From DASSUC01 sp035649895 (lineage in GTDB: Bacteria > Actinomycetota > Actinomycetes > Mycobacteriales > Micromonosporaceae), in assembly GCA_035649895.1 (NCBI GenBank), contig DASRIS010000181.1, positions 1-64,000 on the forward strand: a stretch of 64,000 nucleotides of DNA, written 5' to 3'. Of this stretch, positions 27,137-34,947 are shown in pieces. Under the pieces are notes generated by a model. It worked only from the letters and a program-made list of their open reading frames with translations, ran no database searches and was not told the DNA's origin. A program made the translations under genes and the position numbers. Each line of letters begins with the position of its first letter. The first letter of the stretch is position 1.

Positions 27137-28585
27137 TCAGGGGTCGACGAGCGAGGTGGGGCCGCCGCCCCGGGTCGACCTCGGCCAGCCCGGTGCGTGC
27201 CGGCGCCACGGGTTGACCATCTCCAGCTGGCCGGCGACGGCGAGCAGTCGCAGCTCCGACCCTGGCGGCCCGACCAGCTGCACGGCCGCGGGCAGCCCGT
27301 CGGCACGCACCCCGACCGGCACCGAGACGGCAGGGAAGCCGGAGATGTTCCACGCGGCCGAGTACGGCGCAAAGCGCATGCAGGTGGAGATGTTCGCCCA
27401 CCAGCTGCGCGCAGACCAGTCCAGCGCCGCTGGCGGTGGGCCGGCCAGGGCCGGGGTGAGCAGGACGTCGTACGACCCGTCCGCGAAGAACGACGCGCAC
27501 CTGCGCCGGAACGCCTCCCGGTCGGCCTCGCGGATCCAGCCACGGCGCCAGACCCGCTCGCCGAGGGCGATGTGCCGCCGGGTACGCGGCTGGAGGCGGG
27601 AGATGTCGAGCTCGGCACCGAGCGCGTCCCGGTAGGCCGCGGCGAACCAGGTGGCCGTGGCCCGCAGGGTCAGTGCGGTGGGGTAGGTCACCTCGGCGCG
27701 GACCGAGTCGTGGCCGCAGCTGACCAGCGCCCGACCGGCCTTGGCCACCGCGTCGCGGTTGTCGGCGTCCGCCCGCACGCCGGGCACGGGAGACCGCATC
27801 GCCACGGCGATCCGCAGCCGGGACGGCTCGACGAGCCGCTGCGGCGCATCGCCGGCGAGCACCGCGAAGCCGACCGCCGCGTCGGACACCGTGGTGGCGA
27901 GGATGCCGTGCTCGGTGAGGCCGAACCAGTCCTCCATGCCGAGCTGGACCGGCACCACGCCGCGGCCGGGCTTGAAGCCGAGCAGACCGCAGCAGGCGGC
28001 CGGGATGCGGATGGAGCCCAGCCCGTCGTTGGCGTGCGCGATCGGCACCAGGCCGGCGGCGACGGCAGCTGCCGACCCGCCGGACGAGCCGCCGGGCGTA
28101 CGGTCGGTGCGCCACGGGTTACGGGTGACCGCCGTGTCGTCGTCGGTCAGCGCCCACAGGCCGAGCTCGGGCATGCGGGTCAGGCCGACCACCACGGCAC
28201 CGGCCCCGCGCAGCCGCCGGACCACCTCGTGGTCGGTCTCGGCCACCGGCTCCCGGGCCGCGGCAGACCCGTTCCACACCGGCAGGCCGGCGACGGCAGT
28301 GTTCTCCTTGACCGCGATCGGCACCCCGGCCAGGGACAGGTTGCCCAGGTCAGGCTGCTCGTCGACCTTCTCCGCCTCGGCCAGCGCAGCCCCGGGCCGC
28401 ACCGTCCGGAACGCGTTCAGCATCGGGTCGGTCACGCCGATGTAGTCGAGATGGTCGGCGACCACCTCGGTGGCGGACGCGTCGCCGCGACGGACAGCCC
28501 GGGCGATCTGCTTCGCCGTGGCGCCGACCCATCCGGTCGCACCAGTCCACGTGGACGTGTCGTCCGGAACCCCAGTCACCGACAT
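27137..28585 (-). CDS. amidase-signature family hydrolase
   Basis: A 482-residue amidase with the Ser-cisSer-Lys triad: Lys in GVPIAVKENTAV, the Gly/Ser-rich signature RTPGGSSGGSAAAVAAG, and SIRIPAACCGLLGFKPG. It hydrolyses an amide or related bond; the substrate is unknown. GatA of the amidotransferase is unlikely without gatB/gatC and given the divergent C-terminus. ATG 28585 follows GGGGGAGG. It lies directly downstream of metB on the same strand. Confidence 0.85.
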   Translation of the reverse strand: MSVTGVPDDTSTWTGATGWVGATAKQIARAVRRGDASATEVVADHLDYIGVTDPMLNAFRTVRPGAALAEAEKVDEQPDLGNLSLAGVPIAVKENTAVAGLPVWNGSAAAREPVAETDHEVVRRLRGAGAVVVGLTRMPELGLWALTDDDTAVTRNPWRTDRTPGGSSGGSAAAVAAGLVPIAHANDGLGSIRIPAACCGLLGFKPGRGVVPVQLGMEDWFGLTEHGILATTVSDAAVGFAVLAGDAPQRLVEPSRLRIAVAMRSPVPGVRADADNRDAVAKAGRALVSCGHDSVRAEVTYPTALTLRATATWFAAAYRDALGAELDISRLQPRTRRHIALGERVWRRGWIREADREAFRRRCASFFADGSYDVLLTPALAGPPPAALDWSARSWWANISTCMRFAPYSAAWNISGFPAVSVPVGVRADGLPAAVQLVGPPGSELRLLAVAGQLEMVNPWRRHAPGWPRSTRGGGPTSLVDP

Positions 28586-28670
28586 GAGCCACCTCCCCCT
28601 GCGGCCGAGCCATCTGCCGCACCTGATGAGCGAGACCAGCCGCTCCGGCCGCGACGGACCGGCGACCACG

Positions 28671-29810
28671 TCAGCTCAGCGCCTGCTCCAGATCTGCGAC
28701 CAGATCGGAGACCGCCTCGATGCCGACAGACAGTCGCACGAGATCGGCCGGAACTTCAAGTGGCGAGCCGGCTACCGACGCGTGGGTCATCCGGCCCGGG
28801 TGCTCGATCAGCGACTCGACCGCGCCGAGGGACTCGGCGAGCACGAACAGCCGGGCCCGGTTGCAGATGTCGATGGCGTGCTGCTCCCCACCGGCGGCCC
28901 GGAAGCTGACCATGCCGCCGAACCGCCGCATCTGCTTGCCCGCCAGCTCGTGCCCCGGGTGCTCGGGCAGCCCGGGGTAGAGCACCTGCGCCACCGCCGG
29001 GTGCCCGGTGAGGAACTCGGCCACGCGCTCGGCGTTCTCGCAGTGACGGTCCATCCGTACCCCCAGGGTGCGGATGCCCCGCAGGGTGAGCCATGCGTCG
29101 AACGGCCCGCCGACCGCGCCCATCGCGTTCTGGTGGAAGGAGAGCCCTTCGGCCAGCTCGTCGTCGGAGAGCACCAGCGCGCCACCGATCACGTCGGAGT
29201 GTCCACCGAGGTACTTCGTGGTGGAGTGCACCACCACGTCCGCGCCGAGGGCCATGGGCTGCTGAAGGTACGGCGACGCGAACGTGTTGTCCACCACCAG
29301 CAACGCGCCCGCGTCCTGGGCCACCGCGGCCAGGGCGGCGATGTCGGCGATCCGCAGCAGCGGGTTGGTCGGCGTCTCCACCCACAGCATGCGGGTGCGC
29401 TCGGTCATCGCGGCCCGTACGGCGTCCACGTCGGAGATCGCAGCCGTGCTGAAGTCGAGGCCCCAGTGCTGGGCCACCTTGGCGAAGAGCCGGTAGGTCC
29501 CGCCGTACGCGTCGTCCGGGATCACCACGTGGTCGCCCGGCCGGCACGCGGTGCGCAGCAGGGTGTCCTCGGCGGCGAGGCCGCTGGCGAACGAGAAGCC
29601 GTACCGGCCGCCCTCCAGCGCGGCCAGGCACTCCTGCAGCGCGTCCCGGGTCGGGTTGGCGGTGCGGGCGTACTCGTAGCCGAGCCGGGGCGCGCCGACG
29701 GCGTCCTGCGCGTACGTGCTGGTCTGGTAGATCGGCGGCACGACCGCCCCGGTGCGGGGATCGGGATCCTGCCCCGCATGGATGGCGAGCGTCTCGAAGC
29801 CGTACGTCAT
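28671..29810 (-). CDS. metB: cystathionine gamma-synthase/lyase
   Basis: A 379-residue Cys/Met-metabolism PLP enzyme. Motifs are YEYARTANPTRDALQECLA, the aspartate of LLVVDNTFASPYLQQP, and PLP Lys in HSTTKYLGGHSDVIGG. It either joins O-succinyl/acetylhomoserine with cysteine or acts as a gamma-lyase; cbs 6 kb away suggests transsulfuration. ATG 29810 is preceded by TAACCT (complement of 29817-29822) six bases upstream and no Shine-Dalgarno sequence, so it may be leaderless. It is divergent from the HIT gene with only 33 bp between start codons. Confidence 0.88.
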   Translation of the reverse strand: MTYGFETLAIHAGQDPDPRTGAVVPPIYQTSTYAQDAVGAPRLGYEYARTANPTRDALQECLAALEGGRYGFSFASGLAAEDTLLRTACRPGDHVVIPDDAYGGTYRLFAKVAQHWGLDFSTAAISDVDAVRAAMTERTRMLWVETPTNPLLRIADIAALAAVAQDAGALLVVDNTFASPYLQQPMALGADVVVHSTTKYLGGHSDVIGGALVLSDDELAEGLSFHQNAMGAVGGPFDAWLTLRGIRTLGVRMDRHCENAERVAEFLTGHPAVAQVLYPGLPEHPGHELAGKQMRRFGGMVSFRAAGGEQHAIDICNRARLFVLAESLGAVESLIEHPGRMTHASVAGSPLEVPADLVRLSVGIEAVSDLVADLEQALS

Positions 29811-29816
29811 GGCGCC

Positions 29817-29836
29817 AGGTTATCCCCGGTTAAGGT
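29817..29836. promoter_or_regulatory. paired divergent -10 boxes for metB and the HIT gene
   Basis: AGGTTA at 29817-29822 (TAACCT on the minus strand, six bases from the metB ATG) and TAAGGT at 29831-29836 (seven bases from the HIT GTG) sit back to back, eight bases apart, in a 33-bp spacer. Any -35 elements would fall inside the opposite gene's start. Confidence 0.5.
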
Positions 29837-29843
29837 CACCCCC

Positions 29844-30263
29844 GTGGCAGGTTGTGTGTTTTGCGACATCATCGCTGGCCGGGCGGCGGCTTTCCGCGTG
29901 GCGAGCAGGGCGGAAGGGACCGCCTTCCTCGACACGCGGCCGGTCTTCCGCGGCCACACCCTGGTGGTGCCGCCCGAGCACCTCCAGGTGCTCGCCGATC
30001 TGCCAGCAGCCCAGCTCACCGGCTTCTTCGGGCTGGTGCAGCGGGTGTGCGTGGCGGTGGAGACCGGGCTCGGTGCGGGCGGGACCTTCGTCGCCGTCAA
30101 CAACCGGGTCAGCCAGAGCGTCCCGCATCTGCACGTGCACGTCGTACCCCGGACGAAAGGGGACGGGCTACGCGGCTTCTTCTGGCCGCGTACCAAGTAC
30201 GCGTCGGAGGCCGAGGCCGCCTCGTACGCGGAGCGCATCGCGGCGGCGCTGGCCGGGCCGTGA
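29844..30263 (+). CDS. HIT-family nucleotide hydrolase/transferase
   Basis: A 139-residue histidine-triad protein with CVFCDIIAG at the N-terminus (a zinc-type CxxC) and the catalytic triad QSVPHLHVHVVPR. It likely hydrolyses nucleoside phosphoramidates or dinucleotides in the cytosol. The GTG at 29844 is seven bases after TAAGGT, consistent with leaderless translation. A 26-bp tandem repeat tract separates it from msrA. Confidence 0.88.
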   Translation: MAGCVFCDIIAGRAAAFRVASRAEGTAFLDTRPVFRGHTLVVPPEHLQVLADLPAAQLTGFFGLVQRVCVAVETGLGAGGTFVAVNNRVSQSVPHLHVHVVPRTKGDGLRGFFWPRTKYASEAEAASYAERIAAALAGP

Positions 30264-30273
30264 GTGACCCCGC

Positions 30274-30351
30274 GCTGGCCAGGCCGCCAGTTGGCCCGGC
30301 CTTGGCCAGGCCGCCAGCGGCCCGGCGTTGGCCAGGCCGCCGGTGGCGTCG
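30274..30351. repeat. 26-bp tandem repeat, three copies, HIT-msrA spacer
   Basis: Units at 30274-30299, 30300-30325 and 30326-30351 share the core TTGGCCAGGCCGCCAG followed by (C/T)GGCCCGG, with the third copy more diverged. The unit also resembles the last codons of the HIT gene (CTGGCCGGGCCG), from which it may have expanded. Confidence 0.75.
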
Positions 30352-30415
30352 AGGAGCGGCCCGTCCCCAGCTTGGGGCATGCTGGAGGACGACCCCTTGG
30401 CGAGAGGAGTGCCCG

Positions 30416-31072
30416 GTGTTTCTGCGGCGCAAGAAGCTGGACCTGCCCACGCCTGAGGAGGCGCTGCCCGGTCGGGAGACCCCGGTCCCGGTGCCGGCGA
30501 GCCACACCGTGCTCGGCACGCCGCTGCGCGGCCCCTGGCCGGCCGGCGTGGAGGTCGCCATCTTCGGCATGGGCTGCTTCTGGGGAGCGGAGCGGCTGTT
30601 CTGGAAGCTGCCCGGGGTGCACTCCACGGCCGTCGGCTATGCCGGCGGGAGCACGCCCAACCCGACCTACGAGGAGGTCTGCACCGGCCTGACCGGCCAC
30701 ACCGAGGCGGTGCAGGTCGTGTACGACCCGTCCGTGGTCTCGTACCAGCAGCTGCTCAAGGTGTTCTGGGAGAACCACGACCCGACCCAGGGCATGCGGC
30801 AGGGCAACGACGTGGGTACGCAGTACCGCTCCGCGATCTACGCGACGACCGACGCGCAGCTGGCCGCCGCCGAGGAGTCGCGGTCCGCGTTCGCCCCGGT
30901 CGTCTCCTCCGCCGGGTACGGCGAGATCACCACCGAGATCGGCAAGCTGGCCGACTTCTACTACGCCGAGGGGTACCACCAGCAGTACCTGCAGAAGAAC
31001 CCGATGGGCTACTGCGGCATCGGCCCGAACGGGATGACCTGTCCGGTAGGCGTGGCGAAGACCGACAAATGA
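30416..31072 (+). CDS. msrA: peptide methionine-(S)-sulfoxide reductase
   Basis: A 218-residue MsrA that repairs methionine-S-sulfoxide in oxidised proteins. The catalytic cysteine lies in IFGMGCFWGAERLFW; YAGGSTPNPTYEEVC and NDVGTQYRSAIY are family blocks, and the C-terminal YCGIGPNGMTCPVG holds likely resolving cysteines. GTG 30416 follows AGAGGAG. It marks the left edge of the gene-poor accessory islet. Confidence 0.93.
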   Translation: MFLRRKKLDLPTPEEALPGRETPVPVPASHTVLGTPLRGPWPAGVEVAIFGMGCFWGAERLFWKLPGVHSTAVGYAGGSTPNPTYEEVCTGLTGHTEAVQVVYDPSVVSYQQLLKVFWENHDPTQGMRQGNDVGTQYRSAIYATTDAQLAAAEESRSAFAPVVSSAGYGEITTEIGKLADFYYAEGYHQQYLQKNPMGYCGIGPNGMTCPVGVAKTDK

Positions 31073-31179
31073 TGTGCCGTCCGCGCTGACAGAACCAGAT
31101 CAGGTCCCCGCTGGCAAGCGCCACCCCAGTAGGTCGAGCCCCGGCGTTCACCATGCCCGGCCCGGTCTTATCGGCTAAG

Positions 31180-31403
31180 GAGCCACCGCGGTTGACCGCC
31201 TCGAAGACCAGCAGGCCGGCCGCGGCGGCAGCCGGATCGAGCGCGTTGGCCAGCCGGCGGGAAAGATGCTGATGCCGTCTGCTCGGTGCCGGGCTCACCA
31301 GCAGGCTCCCGTCCAGCAGCTCGATCCGGTCGGTGGTCTCGCCCAAGGCGAGGTAGTCCGCCTCGGTCCAGGGGCCGACATGTTCCAGGACTGCCACGCT
31401 CAA
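31180..31403 (-). pseudogene. truncated Uma2-family endonuclease (DUF820) remnant
   Basis: From a TTG at 31403, preceded by GGGGAGGT, the peptide reads SVAVLEHVGPWTEADYLALG, then RIELLDGSLLVSPAPSRRHQHLSRRLANAL and ends its resemblance at LLVFEAVN. This is the start of the Uma2 fold (typical full length ~180 residues). The central (D/E)-x-K catalytic part is absent; after VFEAVN the frame runs into unrelated sequence towards msrA. The end coordinate is approximate. Confidence 0.6.
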
Positions 31404-31606
31404 TGCCGACCCACCTCCCCGGGCGTATCGTCCAGTCTTCCACGTCACCTCGGACCTTACGTGCCCATACAGGACGCGCTTCGCCGGGCAGGCACAGCTG
31501 CGAAGCGGTCCATTCGCAGGTACTGGTTTGACTGTCACCCACGCGCCGCCGCCGAGGCGGCCAAGCTGGCCGGGCTGCTGGACCTGTCCGGCAGACCACA
31601 GCGCTA
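31404..31606. other. spacer with no recognisable gene
   Basis: No reading frame here resembles a known family or has a plausible ribosome binding site. It may be decayed sequence belonging to the accessory islet. Confidence 0.4.
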
Positions 31607-31643
31607 CCGGCCGGTCTGCCCATTCCGGGGGCAGACCGGCCGG
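31607..31643 (-). terminator. strong hairpin after the secreted-protein gene
   Basis: CCGGCCGGTCTGCCC and GGGCAGACCGGCCGG are perfect 15-bp arms around the 7-nt loop ATTCCGG. It lies about 50 bases downstream of the minus-strand stop at 31692. Confidence 0.7.
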
Positions 31644-31691
31644 ACTGCGAGCAAGCCCGTTCAGCGAGGCTCTGTGGGTCGTGCTACCTGC

Positions 31692-32003
31692 TCACTGGCA
31701 CCAGGCGAACAGCTCCGGGTTCGTCTTGTGAAGCTTCACAACCTGGCCGAGCGAGAGGTACGAGCCGGACGGCAGCTCGGCGAAGATCGGTCCGCTGACC
31801 GGGTCGGCCAGCGTGGAGTAGTCAACTGTCTGCTGCGCCGCCGCTTGGAGCAGGCCCAGACTCTTGAGCGTGCCGAGGCCGGCCTGGACACAGGCTGCTC
31901 CCTCGTCACGCGGCGTTGCCGCCGACGCCGGCGTTGTCGCGGTGAGGCTGGCCGCGAATGCGGCAACCGCGACGCCGCCGACGGCCATCATCTTCCTCTT
32001 CAT
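31692..32003 (-). CDS. small secreted protein with two cysteines
   Basis: A 103-residue protein with a clear Sec signal peptide (MKRKMMAVGGVAVAAFAASL, cleavage probably after ATTPASA). The ~75-residue mature part has exactly two cysteines (near its start in AACVQAG and at the end in FAWCQ), likely a disulfide, plus PIFAELPSGSYLSLGQVVKL. No family recognised. GGGGGA precedes the ATG at good spacing. A perfect 15-bp hairpin follows. It may be co-transcribed with the upstream methyltransferase gene, though a hairpin separates them. Confidence 0.72.
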   Translation of the reverse strand: MKRKMMAVGGVAVAAFAASLTATTPASAATPRDEGAACVQAGLGTLKSLGLLQAAAQQTVDYSTLADPVSGPIFAELPSGSYLSLGQVVKLHKTNPELFAWCQ

Positions 32004-32095
32004 AACGGTTCCCCCTCATACGGGCGCGACCTGCGCCTTCCCCTGCCCCTACTACGTCCGTCCCGGCGGCCGCGGATGCAGTGGATGCGGATGTC

Positions 32096-32113
32096 GCCGG
32101 GCGCACGCCCGGC
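32096..32113 (-). terminator. hairpin after the DNA methyltransferase gene
   Basis: GCCGGGCG, CA, CGCCCGGC is a perfect 18-base palindrome about 30 bases downstream of the methyltransferase stop. Confidence 0.45.
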
Positions 32114-32142
32114 CGCCGTGGCTGGTCGATCGCCGCCCGCTC

Positions 32143-33375
32143 CTACGGCTTTGTCGCTGACACGTCGAACTCGAACAGCTCCTTCTTGGAGTTCCGCTTG
32201 CGGATCCTGGTCACCGACACGTCGCGAAACCCCGCCTCGCGCAGCATCGTGGCGTACCACTGCTCGGCGGGCACGACGTGGCCGTAGAACGTCGAGTTGC
32301 CGATGATGTATGTCGCCGTCCCTCCACTGCGGACGTGCGTGAACGCGGACTGGAGGTGGCACCAGATGTCATCGAAGTACCTGCGGACATAGGTCGCCAG
32401 CAGCGGGCCGTTCTTGCCGCCGGCAGCGCTGATCGCCCGGCAGACCGGCCCCATCTCGTGGTCGACCGGTGTCGTCTCCGTGGTCGACCACTCGGTGAGC
32501 CGGCTGGTCGCCAGGCCCCACGTGCCACCGATCGCCAGCCAGTCGAGCTCCCCGGCCGCTGCGGCGCCGTCCAGGTAGCGCATCCAGTACATGTACGGGC
32601 GCAGCTCGCGGATGTAGCTCATCCGGTTGACGTACGGCGGCGAGGTCAGCAGCAGGTCGCAGCCTGTGCTCAGCCGGCTCAGCCCGGTGTCGCGGGAGTC
32701 GCCCTCGACGACCACCCCGCAGCCCGGGAGGTCTGCCGCCGCGCTCGCGATGATCTCCTCCGCCTCCCGGCGGTAGCGGGCGAGGACAGCCTCAGCCTCG
32801 GCCATGTCGAATCCGGCAGGTATCGAGCCCAGCCCGCTCCGGAACGACATTGACTGGTGGTTGAACGCCGCGTTGCTGACGCCGATCAAGGCTCGGCACA
32901 GCGCGATGTCCAGCAGGTCCCGGGCTGGTCCGGCCGGAGTGGCGTCGACCGCCGCACGCACCGCCTTCAGGCCGTCCAGCGACGACGGGGACCACCACCG
33001 CTCGATGCGGAAGATCGGCGGCTGCCACAGGTCCGGCTTACCCATCAGGTCGCGCGCTGCGGCGAGGACATCAGCCAACGACTGCTCGGCGTCGTTGACC
33101 GCCGCGTCACCGTAGTGCCGGAGCTTGGTGTTGCCGAGCCAGATGAGGAACGGGTTGACGTCTACCGCCTGCCCCTGCCCACCGTGCTCGGCCGCGGCGA
33201 GAGCGGTCGTGCCGGTGCCGGAGAAGGGGTCGGTGACCACGACGTCCTTCGGATGCGCGCGGACCGCGTCGCGAACGAGCCTGACCGAGTACGCCGGCGT
33301 GAGCCGCAGCCAGCCGTGCCGGCCGACGCCCACATTGCCCTTGTATGTCAGGTGCGCGTTCTGCCTCTTCGTCAC
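32143..33375 (-). CDS. orphan site-specific DNA methyltransferase (amino-MTase type)
   Basis: A 410-residue DNA methyltransferase. The SAM motif DPFSGTGTTALAAAEHG lies near residues 49-65 and the catalytic TSPPY at 244-248, marking it as an N4-cytosine or N6-adenine enzyme. In classical beta-type enzymes TSPPY comes first; here the order is DPF then TSPPY with ~190 residues between, so target recognition may sit in that gap. The C-terminus (TYIIGNSTFYGHVVPAEQW, KKELFEFDV) completes the fold. GTG 33375 follows GGAGG. No restriction enzyme is adjacent, so it is solitary or a mobile-element relic. Confidence 0.85.
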   Translation of the reverse strand: MTKRQNAHLTYKGNVGVGRHGWLRLTPAYSVRLVRDAVRAHPKDVVVTDPFSGTGTTALAAAEHGGQGQAVDVNPFLIWLGNTKLRHYGDAAVNDAEQSLADVLAAARDLMGKPDLWQPPIFRIERWWSPSSLDGLKAVRAAVDATPAGPARDLLDIALCRALIGVSNAAFNHQSMSFRSGLGSIPAGFDMAEAEAVLARYRREAEEIIASAAADLPGCGVVVEGDSRDTGLSRLSTGCDLLLTSPPYVNRMSYIRELRPYMYWMRYLDGAAAAGELDWLAIGGTWGLATSRLTEWSTTETTPVDHEMGPVCRAISAAGGKNGPLLATYVRRYFDDIWCHLQSAFTHVRSGGTATYIIGNSTFYGHVVPAEQWYATMLREAGFRDVSVTRIRKRNSKKELFEFDVSATKP

Positions 33376-33600
33376 CCGGCCTCCAGAGTGCTGCGCAAGA
33401 TGCCGTACGCCCTGGGCCCGGATCTTTTCATGGCGTGACCGAGGAGGTGCCGCCACCGCTGAGGAGCCAGACTGGGTCCGGCAAGGCTCGGCGGCTGGGG
33501 ACCGTTGCGCGCAACGCGTCGGCGTGGCGGCCGGGTCATACCGGGTGCCAGCTGGTGGCCTGGCGTACTGGACCTGGCTGAGGTGGGTGCGGCGAGGCCG

Positions 33601-33831
33601 CTACTCGCTCTTCTCCGGGCCGACCACGTAGACGCCCTTGCCGGGCACGCCCTCGGCCATCCCTCGGGCCTTGAGCCAGTCGACGGCCTGTCTGACCACC
33701 ATCATGGAGACCCCGAACTCGATGGACAGCTGCTTGCCTGACGGCAGCTTGGCGCCGGACGGGTACTCTCCCGACTCGATGCGTCGGGTGAGCTCCTCGA
33801 TCATGTGCAGGCGCTTGGTGTACGGCGGCAT
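33601..33831 (-). CDS. small GntR-type winged-helix regulator
   Basis: A 76-residue protein that is only a GntR DNA-binding domain: MIEELTRRIESGEYPSGAKL, PSGKQLSIEFGVSMMVVRQA, then the wing GVPGKGVYVVG. No effector domain follows, like the KorSA-type regulators of actinobacterial integrative elements. ATG 33831 follows AGAGGGG at seven bases; the in-frame ATG at 33873 has no such site. A palindrome 56-75 bp upstream is a plausible operator for autoregulation. Confidence 0.8.
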   Translation of the reverse strand: MPPYTKRLHMIEELTRRIESGEYPSGAKLPSGKQLSIEFGVSMMVVRQAVDWLKARGMAEGVPGKGVYVVGPEKSE

Positions 33832-33853
33832 GTTGGGCCCCTCTGGCAGGAGT

Positions 33854-33921
33854 AGCCCTATGCGATCATGCAAGCCCCGGCGAGGTCAATATCTCTTGCG
33901 ATATTGAACCATGATAGGGCT
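33854..33921. promoter_or_regulatory. AT-rich control region with nested inverted repeats upstream of the GntR gene
   Basis: CAATATC, TCTTGC, GATATTG (33887-33906) is a perfect 7-bp inverted repeat overlapping TTGACC (complement of 33885-33890), a possible -35 box reading towards the GntR gene. An outer pair, AGCCCTAT at 33854-33861 and ATAGGGCT at 33914-33921, flanks it. Immediately right, TTGACT (33921-33926) and TATAGG (33943-33948) could form a plus-strand promoter with a 16-bp spacer. Confidence 0.45.
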
Positions 33922-33948
33922 TGACTGTTCATCAGTTGTAATTATAGG

Positions 33949-34467
33949 TTTTCGGCCGGGTCTCTCTGGCAGGAGTCCCGGACCGGCGGCGAGTGCCTCA
34001 GCCAATGCACGCCCGCCGTTGGTCCGATCCGGCGGGCGGCCAGTCCCGATCAGCAAGCCCATGGCCGCCCGCCGGGTCCCCTTCGGCGACCTCCCGGCAG
34101 CGTACGAGCTGACCGGTCGGACAGGGCTGGCGCTGACCATGTGGCTGTGGGACGGGCGCGGCAGGGGCCCGTAAGGCGAGGAGGGCAGGCTGGGCGAGGG
34201 TACGTTCTCGTTTCATGCGGGGGAACCGGTTGTCGTACCCTCGCCCGCCGTGCCGCCCTGCTGGCGGAGACGCCTGGCCGGAGGCGTCGTGCCGGCGGAG
34301 GCAGGCCGGCCGCCAGCTGCGGGCGGGTGTAGCGGGACAGCGCGGCGTTGGCGGGTCGCCGCGGCTCGTCGCCGCTGGGTGAGCACCGGGGCGGGGCAGG
34401 TAAGCGGGGGCTGGAGCCGGCCCCGCCGGGCGCTCGGTATTTCAGTCTCGGTATTCAGTTTCGGTGT
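33949..34467. other. spacer with no supported gene
   Basis: Reading frames exist on both strands but lack family resemblance, ribosome binding sites and the strong third-position GC bias of the neighbours. It appears to be decayed accessory DNA. Confidence 0.4.
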
Positions 34468-34674
34468 TCAGCCGAAGTGGCCGCGGTTGGTGCGGTCAGC
34501 CCGGTTGCGGGCGTACCTGTCGGTACGCCGGCCGAGCGTCCCGCGCAGACCGCCCGGCACATGCCGGTCGGTCCATCTCTCGCGCCAGGGACGGCGGGAT
34601 GCCTCCTGGCGGCGCTGGACGAGCCGTCGCGACAGCAGTGCCGTGACGCCAGCCGGTTCACCGTGACTGGTCAC
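34468..34674 (-). CDS. small basic hypothetical protein
   Basis: A 68-residue Arg-rich protein (RRLVQRRQEASRRPWRERW, LRGTLGRRTDRYARNRADR). Support for coding comes from GGAGG four to five bases before the GTG at 34674 and G/C at most third codon positions, unlike the surrounding frames. There are no cysteines and no membrane segment. It could bind nucleic acid by charge alone; no family recognised. Confidence 0.45.
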   Translation of the reverse strand: MTSHGEPAGVTALLSRRLVQRRQEASRRPWRERWTDRHVPGGLRGTLGRRTDRYARNRADRTNRGHFG

Positions 34675-34809
34675 TCGTCCTCCCCCGTTTCGCGTGAGAA
34701 AGGCTTCGAACCTCCGGACACAGAGTCAACCTTCTGGCGCCGATCCTGGTCGGACATAATGTGCGACCTTTAGAAAGCGGGGGTGGACGGCGTAGCGGGG
34801 AACGAAGCC

Positions 34810-34884
34810 GGCCGCCGGCTGCGGCCCAGTCGCCGGCTGCGGACCGGGCCGCCAGCTGCGGACCGGCCGCCAGCTGCGGGCCGC
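34810..34884. repeat. 19-bp degenerate tandem repeat upstream of the protease gene
   Basis: Four copies of a unit close to GCCGCCAGCTGCGGACCGG (34810 onward), the last adjoining the leader of the htrA-like gene, whose start codon is 64 bp further on. Confidence 0.65.
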
Positions 34885-34947
34885 GGCGTTCGCTGACAGC
34901 GCAGCGCCCGCGGGCATCCCCGGGAGCGGTCTGGCGTTGCTGCCGCC

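Noticed and set aside
30927..31403. Full-length Uma2 endonuclease extending into msrA
   Set aside because: Similarity stops after VFEAVN; the rest is antisense to the msrA 3' end.
33886..34140. 84-residue minus-strand frame ending QYRKRY just upstream of the GntR gene
   Set aside because: Codon bias weakens towards its 3' end, it runs through the operator palindrome, and no ribosome binding site was seen.
34696..34740. Functional tRNA gene
   Set aside because: Only the T-arm and part of an anticodon-like stem fit; the acceptor stem and D-arm do not pair.
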